This document shows, in pieces, positions 53,827 to 62,083 of a stretch of 64,000 nt of DNA. The stretch is from Natronorubrum thiooxidans. GTDB taxonomy: Archaea > Halobacteriota > Halobacteria > Halobacteriales > Natrialbaceae. The stretch is taken from positions 1 to 64,000 of the forward strand of contig NZ_FTNR01000016.1 in the NCBI RefSeq assembly GCF_900156475.1, read 5' to 3'. The translations under genes and the position numbers were made by a program. Each line of letters starts with the position of its first letter. Positions within the stretch are counted from its first letter, which is position 1. The notes beneath the pieces were generated by a model. The model did no database searches. It was not told where the DNA came from and saw only the letters and a program-made list of their open reading frames with translations.

Positions 53827-54968
53827 ATGATCGTGAAAACTTTTGTTGGCCACGTTCGCTCACCAGGTGATGGGTGAAGATCGTCGGAAGGAGATCAAAT
53901 ATCATCTTTCAGAAGAGAAAATTGATGAACTCCTCCGCGAGGCTAAAGACGATCGCCGGAAAGAGCGGTTGGGTTTTCTGAAGAACCTCTATTATGGCGA
54001 TTCGATTGCGGAAGCTGCCGACCGTGAGGGCAGGTCGGCAGCGACCGGCGGTCGCTGGGCGGATGCTTGGAACGAAGGTGGGCTTGAAGGATTGATGCCG
54101 AGTTTCGGGGGCGGCCGACCCCCGAAACTCGACGAAGACGAACAGGAACAGTTGGTTGAGATGCTTCGAGAAGGACAGCCGTGGAAATCACAGGAGATTC
54201 GCCATCTTCTCAAACAGGAGTTCGACGTTGAATATCACCCGGACTATCTCGGGAAATTCCTCCGTGAGTTGGGCTTATCGTATGCAAAACCTCGCCCAAA
54301 ACGCCCATGGCGACCGGAGAATCCAGAGGAGATTCTCGAAGAGCGCGTCGACGACGCGCTCGACGAAGATGATCAACCCCATAACAAACGTAAAGGAGAT
54401 GATGAAGAAGGGTGGATCGTCGACGACGATATCTGTACAGATGGCGGCACTGTTCTCGGGTTTTTCGATGCATCACAACCGCAACCGTATGATAATTCAC
54501 GACGTGTCTGGTACGTCGATGATCCACACGTTGAGCGGCCGTTAGTGAAGACAGAAGACTCGGCGGTTGGGTTCTACGCAGTGAACGGCACCAGTGTGGT
54601 CCAGTGGAAAGAAACCGAGGAGAAAGAGCAGATTTGCGAGGTGTTAGAGGCGGTACGCGAGCAGAATCCTGGCAAGCGGATTCTGCTCGTCTTGGACAAG
54701 CACGGCTCCCACATCTGTGAATACACGCGCAAGCGTGCGCACCAACTTGGCATCGATCTCGTGTTCCTTCCCTCAGGCTCACCGCATCTCAACCCAATCG
54801 AACAGGTTTGGAAATACCTCAAGTGGACGATGGCACCGATCATCGTTGAGAACGAAGACGAGTTCCACGAACTCGTCAAGGACGTATTTGATCAAGTGAC
54901 ACAACGAGTCAGTTTCGCAAAGAGCTGGTGTGAGAAGTTCCTTGATTTTCAAAAGTTTCCTTGATCAT
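53827..54968 (+). mobile_element. IS630-family element with TA target duplication
   Basis: Left end ATGATCGTGAAAACTTTTG and right end (inverted) ATGATCAAGGAAACTTTTG are similar inverted repeats; both sides are flanked by TA (53825-53826, 54969-54970), the target of IS630. It interrupts a larger transposase gene, so it is the younger insertion. Confidence 0.8.
53870..54964 (+). CDS. IS630-family transposase
   Basis: 364 residues. N-terminal helix-turn-helix (LYYGDSIAEAADREGRSAAT), then a winged helix (EIRHLLKQEFDVEYHPDYLG KFL, spaced). DDE core: DASQPQPYDNSRRVWY (first Asp), LLVLDKHGSHICEYTRK (second Asp) and LPSGSPHLNPIEQVWKYLKW (Glu in the classic LNPIE box). Start ATG 53870 after AGGTG. 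Four stems in the coding region: 54014-54042 (10 bp), 54099-54131 (13 bp), 54341-54361 (9 bp), 54658-54689 (12 bp). Appears intact. Confidence 0.92.
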   Translation: MGEDRRKEIKYHLSEEKIDELLREAKDDRRKERLGFLKNLYYGDSIAEAADREGRSAATGGRWADAWNEGGLEGLMPSFGGGRPPKLDEDEQEQLVEMLREGQPWKSQEIRHLLKQEFDVEYHPDYLGKFLRELGLSYAKPRPKRPWRPENPEEILEERVDDALDEDDQPHNKRKGDDEEGWIVDDDICTDGGTVLGFFDASQPQPYDNSRRVWYVDDPHVERPLVKTEDSAVGFYAVNGTSVVQWKETEEKEQICEVLEAVREQNPGKRILLVLDKHGSHICEYTRKRAHQLGIDLVFLPSGSPHLNPIEQVWKYLKWTMAPIIVENEDEFHELVKDVFDQVTQRVSFAKSWCEKFLDFQKFP

Positions 54969-54970
54969 TA

Positions 54971-55134
54971 TCGACGACCTCGGCGGCTTGCTTGGTTAGG
55001 GGCAGCCACCCGCCGGAGAGTGGACCGATATCTTGTAGGCGCTCGTCAACTGATCGTTGAGTGCGGCTGTCATCAGCAGCCGCAACACGATCTGACCAGT
55101 TATTTGTCACAGTGGGGGACGAATCGTCCCCCAC
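54971..55134 (-). pseudogene. Detached N-terminal part of the transposase at 52193
   Basis: Reads VDERLQDIGPLSGGWLPLTK then QAAEVVD up to the TA target site. Joining across the IS630 element needs one base of frameshift. It includes stem GTGGGGGACG/CGTCCCCCAC at 55108-55130, in keeping with the hairpin style of that gene. Confidence 0.45.
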
Positions 55135-55280
55135 CGGTCAGTTAATCGATGTTGAGATTCCGTGCACGGGTTCTGTCATTCGTAGCTACAGCCGTTCAAT
55201 TTCCCCATACATGAAATGCCCGAAAACCAACGTCTGATACGTTCTATCTGCCGGATAGGAAATAGAAGGGTTGAATCGGG

Positions 55281-55538
55281 CTACTTGAGGGCCTCTACAA
55301 CCGTCTCTTTCATCGCTCGGAACCGCTTTCCACGGTTGTCATAGAAGTTCACTCGCCGGAGACCTGGAATCACGATCACGTATCCCTTCGGCGGCGATCC
55401 GGACAAGGAGTAGACCACACTTCCAACAGCGTCGTGGCTATCGTTTCGTTCGTTCTTGATGAGTTCGCGATTGCTGTTATCGCCGCCGTAGTGGTCTGCC
55501 AGCTTCTCTCGAATTTCGTCTTCAGTGATCGTTTCCAT
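55281..55538 (-). CDS. Small hypothetical protein
   Basis: 85 residues. Helical N terminus (METITEDEIREKLADHYGGD) and a beta-rich C-terminal part (GSVVYSLSGSPPKGYVIVIP, RRVNFYDNRGKRFRAMKETV). The order resembles small nucleic-acid-binding or toxin-like folds, but no family is recognised. It reads towards the transposon graveyard, away from parA. AT-rich spacer upstream. Confidence 0.6.
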   Translation of the reverse strand: METITEDEIREKLADHYGGDNSNRELIKNERNDSHDAVGSVVYSLSGSPPKGYVIVIPGLRRVNFYDNRGKRFRAMKETVVEALK

Positions 55539-55598
55539 ACGCTCCGTTCGCTCGTGACGGTGTTTAAATTGCCGCCACTGGAGCGAAAGTGGAACTAG

Positions 55599-55817
55599 TC
55601 ACTCAACTTCGGCCCGCTGACGAAGTGCATCCGTGAGCCCGAGATAGTAAGTGGCAGCTATCTCCCTAGCGAGTTCACGGGCGTAGTCGGTCCGATGAGA
55701 GTTGGTCTCCCACCGGTCGTGTGCGTATTTGACGAGTGCCTCGATGATGAGCAAGTCTTCTTGCGGCGTTCGTATATGGTCGCTGACCGTGGCTTCCGAT
55801 AAAACCCCTACTACTAG
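55599..55817 (-). CDS. Possible small protein without a clear start
   Basis: The minus strand is open for 72 codons with good composition: SDHIRTPQEDLLIIEALVKY, AHDRWETNSHRTDYARELAR, EIAATYYLGLTDALRQRAEV E. No ATG or GTG exists in frame; a TTG within EDLLII is the only candidate, giving about 51 residues. Either an unusual start or a 5'-truncated gene. Confidence 0.35.
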   Translation of the reverse strand, partial: LVVGVLSEATVSDHIRTPQEDLLIIEALVKYAHDRWETNSHRTDYARELAREIAATYYLGLTDALRQRAEVE

Positions 55818-55857
55818 TCAAAGTGACTGTCACGAAAGCGTTTATGTGTGATGCAAA

Positions 55858-55871
55858 CGTTTGCGCAAACG
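55858..55871. promoter_or_regulatory. Operator-like palindrome upstream of parA
   Basis: CGTTTGCGCAAACG is a perfect 14-bp palindrome 10 bp before the parA start. The half-site GTTTGCGC is also the unit of the tandem array at 57202, so the same protein may bind both. Confidence 0.6.
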
Positions 55872-55880
55872 GTTACGCAA

Positions 55881-56741
55881 ATGTCTACAACAACAAAACG
55901 CGCCGCTACGTTCCTCGACAAGGGCGGGACTGGGAAAACGACCTCCGCGGCCCATCTCGGCGTTGCACTCGCCGAAGCCGGCGAAGACGTGTTGCTGATC
56001 GACCTTGCTGGAAAACAAGGCGACCTCGCGAAACACTTCGGCGTGTGGGAAGAGGTGCAAGAGCAGATCGACGAGGGTGATGACTGGCCGAACATTTCGA
56101 CGGTTTTCGCTGAGGAGTGGGATCAGATCGCTACGAAACTCGGTGACGCGGCCGTCGAGAGTCTGATTATTGAGACCGACGAAGGTGTCGATCTGATTCC
56201 GGCCCATCCAGGGCTCGACTCGCTTGACGCCGACCTCGGGAACATCGACGATGCCCGCGAGCGATACTCAAGACTCGAGCAGTTCCTCGATGAGTACATC
56301 GACGATAGCTACGACACCGTGATTATCGACCTACCGGGTTTGACGAACAACGTCTCGTACAACGGTCTGTGGGCAACCAAACACGTCATCGCGCCCGTCG
56401 AGATGGGGCCGTTTGAAAGCGAACAGGCGGCGGCACTCCGAAACGACCTCGAGAAGATTCACGATCGCTTCAACGTCGCTGTCGAGCTGGCGATGGTCTT
56501 GCCAAACAAGGTCGACCGCCGAACCAACCTCGCGAATGAATACCTGGAAACCTTTGGCGAAGACTATGCCGACGCGATCGCGCCCGCACACGTTCCCGTC
56601 AGTCAGGACATTCGCAACGCTGCCGACGACGGCCAGACGGTCTTCGCACTTGAGGAACCGTCCACGACCGCCGAACGCGCACGCGAGGCGTTCCTCGAGA
56701 ACGCAAGCGCACTCCAGCGTCGCCTGGATGGTTCGGCATGA
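55881..56741 (+). CDS. parA: ParA-family partition ATPase
   Basis: 286 residues from ATG 55881 (a longer frame begins inside the operator). Deviant Walker A FLDKGGTGKTTSAAHLGVAL at 12-31 with the signature Lys, LLIDLAGKQGDLAKHFG near 45 (Walker A' region), and TVIIDLPGLTNN near 145 (Walker B). ParA forms ATP-dependent filaments or gradients that segregate plasmid copies. It overlaps the next gene by 4 bp (ATGA). Operator upstream and repeat array downstream complete a partition cassette. Confidence 0.92.
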   Translation: MSTTTKRAATFLDKGGTGKTTSAAHLGVALAEAGEDVLLIDLAGKQGDLAKHFGVWEEVQEQIDEGDDWPNISTVFAEEWDQIATKLGDAAVESLIIETDEGVDLIPAHPGLDSLDADLGNIDDARERYSRLEQFLDEYIDDSYDTVIIDLPGLTNNVSYNGLWATKHVIAPVEMGPFESEQAAALRNDLEKIHDRFNVAVELAMVLPNKVDRRTNLANEYLETFGEDYADAIAPAHVPVSQDIRNAADDGQTVFALEEPSTTAERAREAFLENASALQRRLDGSA

Positions 56742-57130
56742 CCGACGATGCCGAACTCGAGGAACTCAAAGCGGCGACCCAACGCGGCGACCGCAACGAC
56801 GAGGTCGACACCGAGGGACCGACGGCGTTCACCGACGAGATCGTCGACGCACTCGAGGCGATCGAACAGGGCGAGTTGGGGAAGACGATCGCTGTCCGTG
56901 ACCAACCGATCGCCGCGTTACTGGCGACGCTCGATGCTGACGAGAACGAAGACAAAATGCAGTCAGTCGGACAGGCACTCGAGGACGAACTCGGGCGCAA
57001 GCACTCCAAGGTGTTCGACCGAAGTGAAATCGTCCGGCTTTCCCTCCGTGTCGGGCTCCAAGCTGCCGCCGAGGAGACGATGGCCGACTTGAACGACGCT
57101 GTTGGTGAACACGCCCGACAGAACCTGTAA
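56738..57130 (+). CDS. ParA partner protein (probable centromere binder)
   Basis: 130 residues, translationally coupled to parA by the ATGA overlap. Acidic N terminus (DAELEELKAATQRGDRNDEV), central helices (ALEAIEQGELGKTIAVRDQP), and a C-terminal part with a ribbon-helix-helix look (KHSKVFDRSEIVRLSLRVGL QAAAEE, spaced). Not a classical ParB. Position and size match the small DNA-binding partners of archaeal and type Ib ParA systems. DNA binding is inferred. Confidence 0.7.
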   Translation: MTDDAELEELKAATQRGDRNDEVDTEGPTAFTDEIVDALEAIEQGELGKTIAVRDQPIAALLATLDADENEDKMQSVGQALEDELGRKHSKVFDRSEIVRLSLRVGLQAAAEETMADLNDAVGEHARQNL

Positions 57131-57201
57131 CGGTCGTTTTCAGTATCGTACACATTCGCGTTATCGTTCGCGTCTCCGCTTTCGCTTCCGCATTCGTGTG
57201 C

Positions 57202-57269
57202 GTTTGCGCTTACGTTTGCGCTTACGTTTGCGCTTACGTTTGCGCTTACGTTTGCGCTTACGTTTGCGG
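57202..57269 (+). repeat. Tandem 12-bp array, candidate centromere
   Basis: Five exact head-to-tail copies of GTTTGCGCTTAC (57202-57261) plus a partial sixth; a decayed 6-bp-periodic version extends upstream to about 57150. It lies 71 bp after the partner gene. No spacers, so it is not a CRISPR. Confidence 0.85.
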
Positions 57270-57606
57270 AAATGTCCTAGTGGTGGCGGTGGGGGTGCCA
57301 AGCCCCCACCCTCAAGTAATCCACAAGGAAGTTGGGGACGGTGTGCCTGAAATCGATATGCGGGGCGCCCAGAACAAAATTCCTCGAGAGGCTCTGTTGA
57401 AATCCTTAATCAGTGATAGGATTTAGCGACCGTGCTGAATAGACAGCGCGAATGTCGCACGAGATTCGGCTTGATTTACGACAATGAAGATCGGTCAGTA
57501 CAAGCAGTGTAAGTAGCGTCCACCTGGCCTCCGAAAGGGTAGGCGAGGGCCGTCCGTAGCACCAGCAAGGAAGAGAGGCAAGCCATGTGAACACGAACCA
57601 ACCCAT

Positions 57607-57855
57607 ATGAACAACGGAGAACAGCGTACCAGTTCTGGTGCTGATCGAGCCATTGAGGAGGGAGAGACGTACAGCCACACCGAGCACGGACACGCCGAAG
57701 TCACAGGGATTTGGCACCGAACTCACAGTCTCGATACAACGCGCACTGTAGATGACCAAGACATGATTATCGTCCGTTTCGTACCCGGTGAGAACGGTGA
57801 CTGGATGGACGAACAGGCCGAACTGTTAGATGACTTTCTCAACGCGATCAACTGA
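57607..57855 (+). CDS. Cargo protein of the IS5-type element
   Basis: 82 residues. Polar N terminus (MNNGEQRTSSGADRAIEEGE), then a beta-rich core (TYSHTEHGHAEVTGIWHRTH, DMIIVRFVPGENGDWMDEQA) and a short helix (ELLDDFLNAIN). The His-rich start of the core resembles small haloarchaeal proteins of unknown function. Convergent with the transposase gene, 170 bp between their ends. It belongs to the element because both inverted repeats and the duplication lie outside it. Confidence 0.65.
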   Translation: MNNGEQRTSSGADRAIEEGETYSHTEHGHAEVTGIWHRTHSLDTTRTVDDQDMIIVRFVPGENGDWMDEQAELLDDFLNAIN

Positions 57856-58024
57856 CTCCGAGCGATTGATACGCACACTCTATTGAGCGGTTGGTTCGCC
57901 CGTCTCGGCGTGAAACAAACGATGGCGTCGTGTTGCACATATTCTCTATATTCAGCAGCCGACTTTTGACATGCTTCGGACAAATCAATAGCTGCCTCGG
58001 TAACTGCTTTCCCTGAACTGGTCG

Positions 58025-58822
58025 TTAGATTGCTTGGTCAAGATTGTGGACGAGACACGCAAGAGCGAGTTCACGGAACTGCTTCCACCAGCGTCGTGAA
58101 CGGACGAACGCGCCGTACTTCCGCTTGAGCGTTGAGTTGACTGTCTCTGATTGACTCCGTTGGCCGTAGAGGTCGGCGTCTAAGCGTGCGTTCCATGCCT
58201 TGTGAAGCGGTGTGAACTCACGGTGTTTGATTAGTGGACGAATCTCGTGTCGACGGGCAAGCCGTCTGATTTTCTGGTCGTCGTAGCCTTTGTCCCCGAG
58301 CAAGATGTCGATAGTCTCGGGGTTGCGTTTGATCAACGACGGAGCAATCTGGCTATCGTGTTTTCGTGTCGCGTTCACTTTGGAATCGACGAGCAGTGTT
58401 ACTTTGAGTTGCTGAATCGTGAGTTTGGCTCGTTTCGTGTAGTGTTTTGAGGCGTGACTGCGGTCGTATCCCGAAGCATCAATCCCCGCAACGCCGTTGG
58501 TCGGGAGCAGTGAAACAGAGAGATTGAGCAGCACTCGCCAGACAGCCATATCGAGTCTATCGAACGCTTTGCACAGTGTTGATGGGGAAGGCAGTTCAGT
58601 GAGATTGATCGCGTTCCGAATACGGGGCATTTCGATGAGTTCGTCGAGGAGTGTTCGATAGGTCGTGTTCTTCCGAACCTTGAGACAGAGGAGAACGATG
58701 TGCTGATGGAGCGTATAGCGTTGTTTCGAGAACTTCGAGGAGTATCGAGCTACAGCACGTTGCGCTAACTGAAATGCTTCCTCGACAAATCGGAGCAACC
58801 GAGACTTTAGGAGGGTCTGCAT
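58025..58822 (-). CDS. IS5-family transposase, copy 3
   Basis: 265 residues, nearly identical to copy 1 but lacking 8 residues between SKVNA and TRKHDS, an in-frame deletion in a variable loop. The DDE motifs (GIDASGYDRSHASKHY, LLGDKGYDDQKI, SETVNSTLKRKYG) are all present, so activity is possible. Confidence 0.88.
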   Translation of the reverse strand: MQTLLKSRLLRFVEEAFQLAQRAVARYSSKFSKQRYTLHQHIVLLCLKVRKNTTYRTLLDELIEMPRIRNAINLTELPSPSTLCKAFDRLDMAVWRVLLNLSVSLLPTNGVAGIDASGYDRSHASKHYTKRAKLTIQQLKVTLLVDSKVNATRKHDSQIAPSLIKRNPETIDILLGDKGYDDQKIRRLARRHEIRPLIKHREFTPLHKAWNARLDADLYGQRSQSETVNSTLKRKYGAFVRSRRWWKQFRELALACLVHNLDQAI

Positions 58823-59091
58823 CTACTCAAACTACCGACTGAACCTGTAACTCACTAAGGATTTCAACAGAGCCCCTCGAGAGGAATTAATCGCTGAACT
58901 GCACGAGTTGGCTGACGAAGTCGGAGGATCGCCCACAATAATCAAGTATGTCAGATACTCGGAGAGAGCATCTCAACACGAGTTTGGAAGGTAGAACAAG
59001 ACGCTACTGGAGTTAGGATATGAATCGCCACGTTGACAAGCTGACACTCGCCGCGAATTGGTCAGACCCATTCGTGGAGTGTCTCAAAGCC

Positions 59092-59643
59092 ACTCCCTCC
59101 CCCCGTCATCGATGTGTAAAACTGTGCAGAAGGAGTGGGGGTAAGAACGAGAAAGCTCCCAAGAGCATCAATGTCCCCAGAAACTCGCCGGAGACAGGCC
59201 TAAGCTCCAGAATTGCGTTTGAATAACGAATGTCTAATACATGGGAAAGTTTTATGTATAATACACGACAACCAAAACCGTAGTAGGCCTAGACATAGAG
59301 TTAGAAAGAATATACTTCGACTAAACGAACATCGACAACATCTATTGTAGCTCTTGTTCCATTCGCTTTCAGTATCGTTTTCAGGACTCTCGTGGTCTCT
59401 TTCCCTTATCGAGCCTTCATCATCACTAGACAGAAACCCCACCTTCCCGTGATTTACACATCGATGACGGGGGGAGGGGGTCACGAATTCTCCTATGAAC
59501 GGTTTCTCCCGCATATCTCCTGACCTTGACAAAGACTGCGTGTTGCTCTTAATTCAGTCTGATCGATGATCGGTGTCTCCACTCCTCTCGAGTACCTTGC
59601 CTTCTAGCAGGTCGGATTTACACATCGAACACGGGGGGAGAGG
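59092..59643. other. Candidate origin: inverted ORB-like repeats around AT-rich DNA
   Basis: Three 26-bp repeats with consensus TTACACATCGATGACGGGGG and trailing G-rich GAGGGG: 59092-59121 (reverse), 59451-59485 (forward), 59614-59643 (forward). The 59220-59350 stretch between the first two is AT-rich, as expected for a duplex-unwinding element. Next to orc1/cdc6. 59122-59450 has no gene. Confidence 0.7.
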
Positions 59644-59676
59644 CACACAAAACTTTCTCTGAATGCCTAATTTGTC

Positions 59677-61137
59677 CTACTGCTTGTGGAACTCATTCAG
59701 TTGTGCGTTGACGACTGTCTGGAGGAGATTCTTTTGTTCAACGATCCCCTCTAGCCGCGTGTCGTCGACGATCCGGTTCATTACCGCTTCCGGATCTCCC
59801 GTGAAAGTAAATTCCATGTACATTCCTCCTCCTCGTCCTCGACTCTTTCGCGATGTCGAAATCAATCCATAGGTAGAGAGTTCCTTGACATATTTGACGT
59901 ACGTCTCTCGTGTCATCTGGTCCGTATCGAGCTCATCAGTGACCCACTGATAGACTTTGAACCCGACCGGACTTGGGACAGAACTTCCTGTTTGTTTCGA
60001 GTAGCAGACGACAGCCGCGGTCGCGTACAGGGAGATTTTCTTTTGCGTGGTAAGCCCCTCCACGAGTTTCAGTGAGCGATCTTTGTCGATCTCCTCTTGG
60101 GACTCACGAACGTGGTCCTCTGTGACTATCTCGTCTCCACGCTCATCCGCAAGGTCGCCAGCACCTCGGAAGAGGTCGATAGCCTTTCGTGCGTCACCGT
60201 GGCTTTGCGCTGCGAACGCCGCCACAAGCGGAATCACATCATCCTCGAGGGCGTCTTGTCGGAAGGCGTCACGACGATTTTCGAGAATTTCACGCAACTG
60301 GTTCGCATCGTAGTCAGGAAAGTAGATATCTCGTGGGTTGAACGAACTCTCGGCTCGTCCGTCGATGTCCTCCATGAACTTCGGGTCATTCGTTAACGCT
60401 GCGACCGAGACACGCCCTTCAATTTCGTTTGTATTACTCGCGCGCGACAGCTGATACAGTAGCTTCGAATAGGCGGGTTCTTCGTTTGCTCGGCGGCCGA
60501 CAAGCAGGTCGATCTCGTCGAGAATAAAGATGACTGAGTCGTAGTATTCGTTGATGAGTTCGTACAGCCGTCTGTACTTGCGCTTCGTGGAGACACCCGT
60601 TTCAGGAACGCCGATGTCGACATCGACATCTTTCGCGACGGTCTGGACGAGTTCATAGACCGCTTGGTCCAGAGTATTAATCGGCTGGCAGTTGATATCG
60701 ACGACTCCGAACCGTTCTCCCTTCGACTTACAGAGTTCGATTATCTGTTGTGTGACTGCCCCGATGATGAGTGATTTCCCCGTCCCGGCGGGCCCGTACA
60801 GTAGCATGTTCGGAGGGCGATTTCCTTGGAGGGTCGGCTTCAGAAACGAAACGACTGATTCGAGCTGATCGTCACGACCAACTATCCGTTCTTCGTCGAT
60901 TATCGTGTCTGGCTCAACGAGATCTCGATTGACGAAAACTGATGATTCCCCCTCATCGTCGAGCATTTCCCGAATCGATCGCTGGGTACTATCTTTAGTA
61001 GATGCGTCATTCATTTCAGATGTAATCTCGTCTGTGGACACTCCACCAGACGTGTTTGTTTGCCCACCGCCATCTTCTGACCGAGTTCCACCATCGAGAG
61101 TAGATTGATTCGCACCATCCTGATTACTACCGACCAT
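59677..61137 (-). CDS. Orc1/Cdc6 replication initiator
   Basis: 486 residues from ATG 61137; a start 14 codons upstream is less likely. Acidic, Gly/Ser-rich N terminus (to about 60), then AAA+ motifs: Walker A LLYGPAGTGKSLIIG near 114, Walker B VIFILDEIDLLVG near 205, sensor region VAALTNDPKFMEDID near 245, and arginine-containing FAAQSHGDARKAIDL near 325. The C-terminal winged helix follows (KVYQWVTDELDTDQMTRETY to the end). Several plasmid-borne Orc1/Cdc6 copies with dedicated origins are normal in haloarchaea. The ORB-like repeats on both sides are probably its sites. Confidence 0.92.
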   Translation of the reverse strand: MVGSNQDGANQSTLDGGTRSEDGGGQTNTSGGVSTDEITSEMNDASTKDSTQRSIREMLDDEGESSVFVNRDLVEPDTIIDEERIVGRDDQLESVVSFLKPTLQGNRPPNMLLYGPAGTGKSLIIGAVTQQIIELCKSKGERFGVVDINCQPINTLDQAVYELVQTVAKDVDVDIGVPETGVSTKRKYRRLYELINEYYDSVIFILDEIDLLVGRRANEEPAYSKLLYQLSRASNTNEIEGRVSVAALTNDPKFMEDIDGRAESSFNPRDIYFPDYDANQLREILENRRDAFRQDALEDDVIPLVAAFAAQSHGDARKAIDLFRGAGDLADERGDEIVTEDHVRESQEEIDKDRSLKLVEGLTTQKKISLYATAAVVCYSKQTGSSVPSPVGFKVYQWVTDELDTDQMTRETYVKYVKELSTYGLISTSRKSRGRGGGMYMEFTFTGDPEAVMNRIVDDTRLEGIVEQKNLLQTVVNAQLNEFHKQ

Positions 61138-61274
61138 ATACTTGCTGCTCAATCGAGCACTAAAAAGATTTACCTCCATCGATGTTTATCCGGTAGATAT
61201 AGAGTGCATAAAGCGATTATTCGACTGTTTCAAGTCACGGGTGAGTAGACCCCTACCGAAGTATATCCGTCCAG

Positions 61275-61552
61275 AGGCCCCCCGTCGTCGATGTGTAAAT
61301 CGAGCCCCTCGATTTCCTATGAATCTGTCCATTATGGTTCTGTCACTATGCTCCCCACTCCCCGCCATCGACGTGTAAGCCATGCGTCTGACACCCCGTC
61401 TTCGAAGTGTAAATATCATCCCACACCCCACCATCGATGTGAAAAACGGCTCCTTCTGGCATTCTCTGTAATGCTTCTTGCTGATTTTTGATTCGCACAC
61501 GGGAGCTAAGCCTGACTTCCAAACTTACTACTCGAAAACGGGGGAAGGGGTG
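61275..61552. other. Candidate origin upstream of orc1/cdc6
   Basis: Four copies of the reverse ORB-like repeat (61275-61304, 61351-61382, 61390-61417, 61420-61449) and one diverged forward copy (61526-61552, ACTACTCGAAAACGGGGGAA). They face each other across about 75 bp. The usual haloarchaeal arrangement is an origin upstream of the orc1/cdc6 gene. 61138-61274 has no other feature. Confidence 0.7.
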
Positions 61553-61620
61553 TCAATCTTCTTCTCAAACTATTCGTCCGGTCTGATGGGCCTTTATATC
61601 GTGATTGTCGGGTATTTTGA

Positions 61621-61794
61621 GGTTCGATCACTGGACGCCGGCTACCCTGTGCTGGGCGCGACGACGACCAGCTCGTCACCTTCGTGAACGAGGTCCTGAT
61701 TGATCTTGAGGAGTGGTGCGGGGTGATCACACAGAGCGATGACCGTGTCCAAGAGCTGACGAACCGATACTACCGAGGATTCGAAATCCGTTAG
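61621..61794 (+). pseudogene. Short orphan coding fragment
   Basis: After a TGA the plus strand is open for 57 codons, with coding character in DDDQLVTFVNEVLIDLEEWC then GVITQSDDRVQELTNRYYRG. No start codon, so it is a 5'-truncated remnant. Family unknown. Confidence 0.3.
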
Positions 61795-61885
61795 GAACTC
61801 GACGAACTAGCGAATGATCTCATCCTCGAAGTCACGGAGATCAGGGATCGAATCACGTGCGCCTTAAGAGTTCAGTCCGGTATCA

Positions 61886-62083
61886 TCACCTGAGTACCTC
61901 AACTCCGGAGTGGTTTCCAACTGGACCGGCAACTGCCTTCGCACGCTCGAGTTCACGGCTCTCTCGCTGAGCCTGTCGTTCGAGCAGTTCGGCTCGCTGA
62001 CACCGTTCACGAGCGACGTCGTCGACAATGTCCTCGTCACCGATCCTGAAACGCTTGCCACGGTGATCGATCTGCTCGAGCAT
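61886..62083 (-). CDS. Small charged helical protein
   Basis: 65 residues (MLEQIDHRGKRFRIGDEDIV, then DDVARERCQRAELLERQAQR, ESRELERAKAVAG). Highly helical, likely coiled coil. Its ATG overlaps the stop of the preceding zinc-finger gene (TGATG), so the two are translationally coupled. No family recognised. Confidence 0.55.
   Translation of the reverse strand: MLEQIDHRGKRFRIGDEDIVDDVARERCQRAELLERQAQRESRELERAKAVAGPVGNHSGVEVLR

Larger units (their letters stand above)
57390..58874. mobile_element. Complete IS5-type element with cargo gene, 8-bp duplication
   Basis: GGCTCTGTTGAAATCCTTA at left, inverted copy at right, CCTCGAGA on both flanks (57382-57389 and 58875-58882). 1485 bp, about 400 bp more than a minimal IS5; the extra part carries an 82-residue gene. 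Same family as the copies at 22279-24412. Confidence 0.88.
57358..59036 (+). pseudogene. Homing-endonuclease-associated-repeat-like gene split by an IS
   Basis: Removing the IS (57390-58874) and one target copy joins MRGAQNKIPRE with ELIAELHELADEVGGSPTII then KYVRYSERASQHEFGR. This is the helical repeat found beside HNH or homing endonucleases in haloarchaea. TAG at 58992 stands where family members have Trp, and the frame then continues NKTLLELGYESPR to 59036. So two lesions: IS insertion and an amber mutation. Confidence 0.65.

Noticed and set aside
52010-55165. Shared CCGTGCACG words as ends of the large transposon
   Set aside because: Only nine self-palindromic bases match; too short to define element ends.
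57202-57269. Tandem repeats as a CRISPR array
   Set aside because: The 12-bp units are contiguous with no spacers and no Cas genes are nearby; partition array fits better.
57102-57350. 82-codon frame with repeated Arg-Leu
   Set aside because: It is translation of the 12-bp tandem array and not a protein-coding gene.
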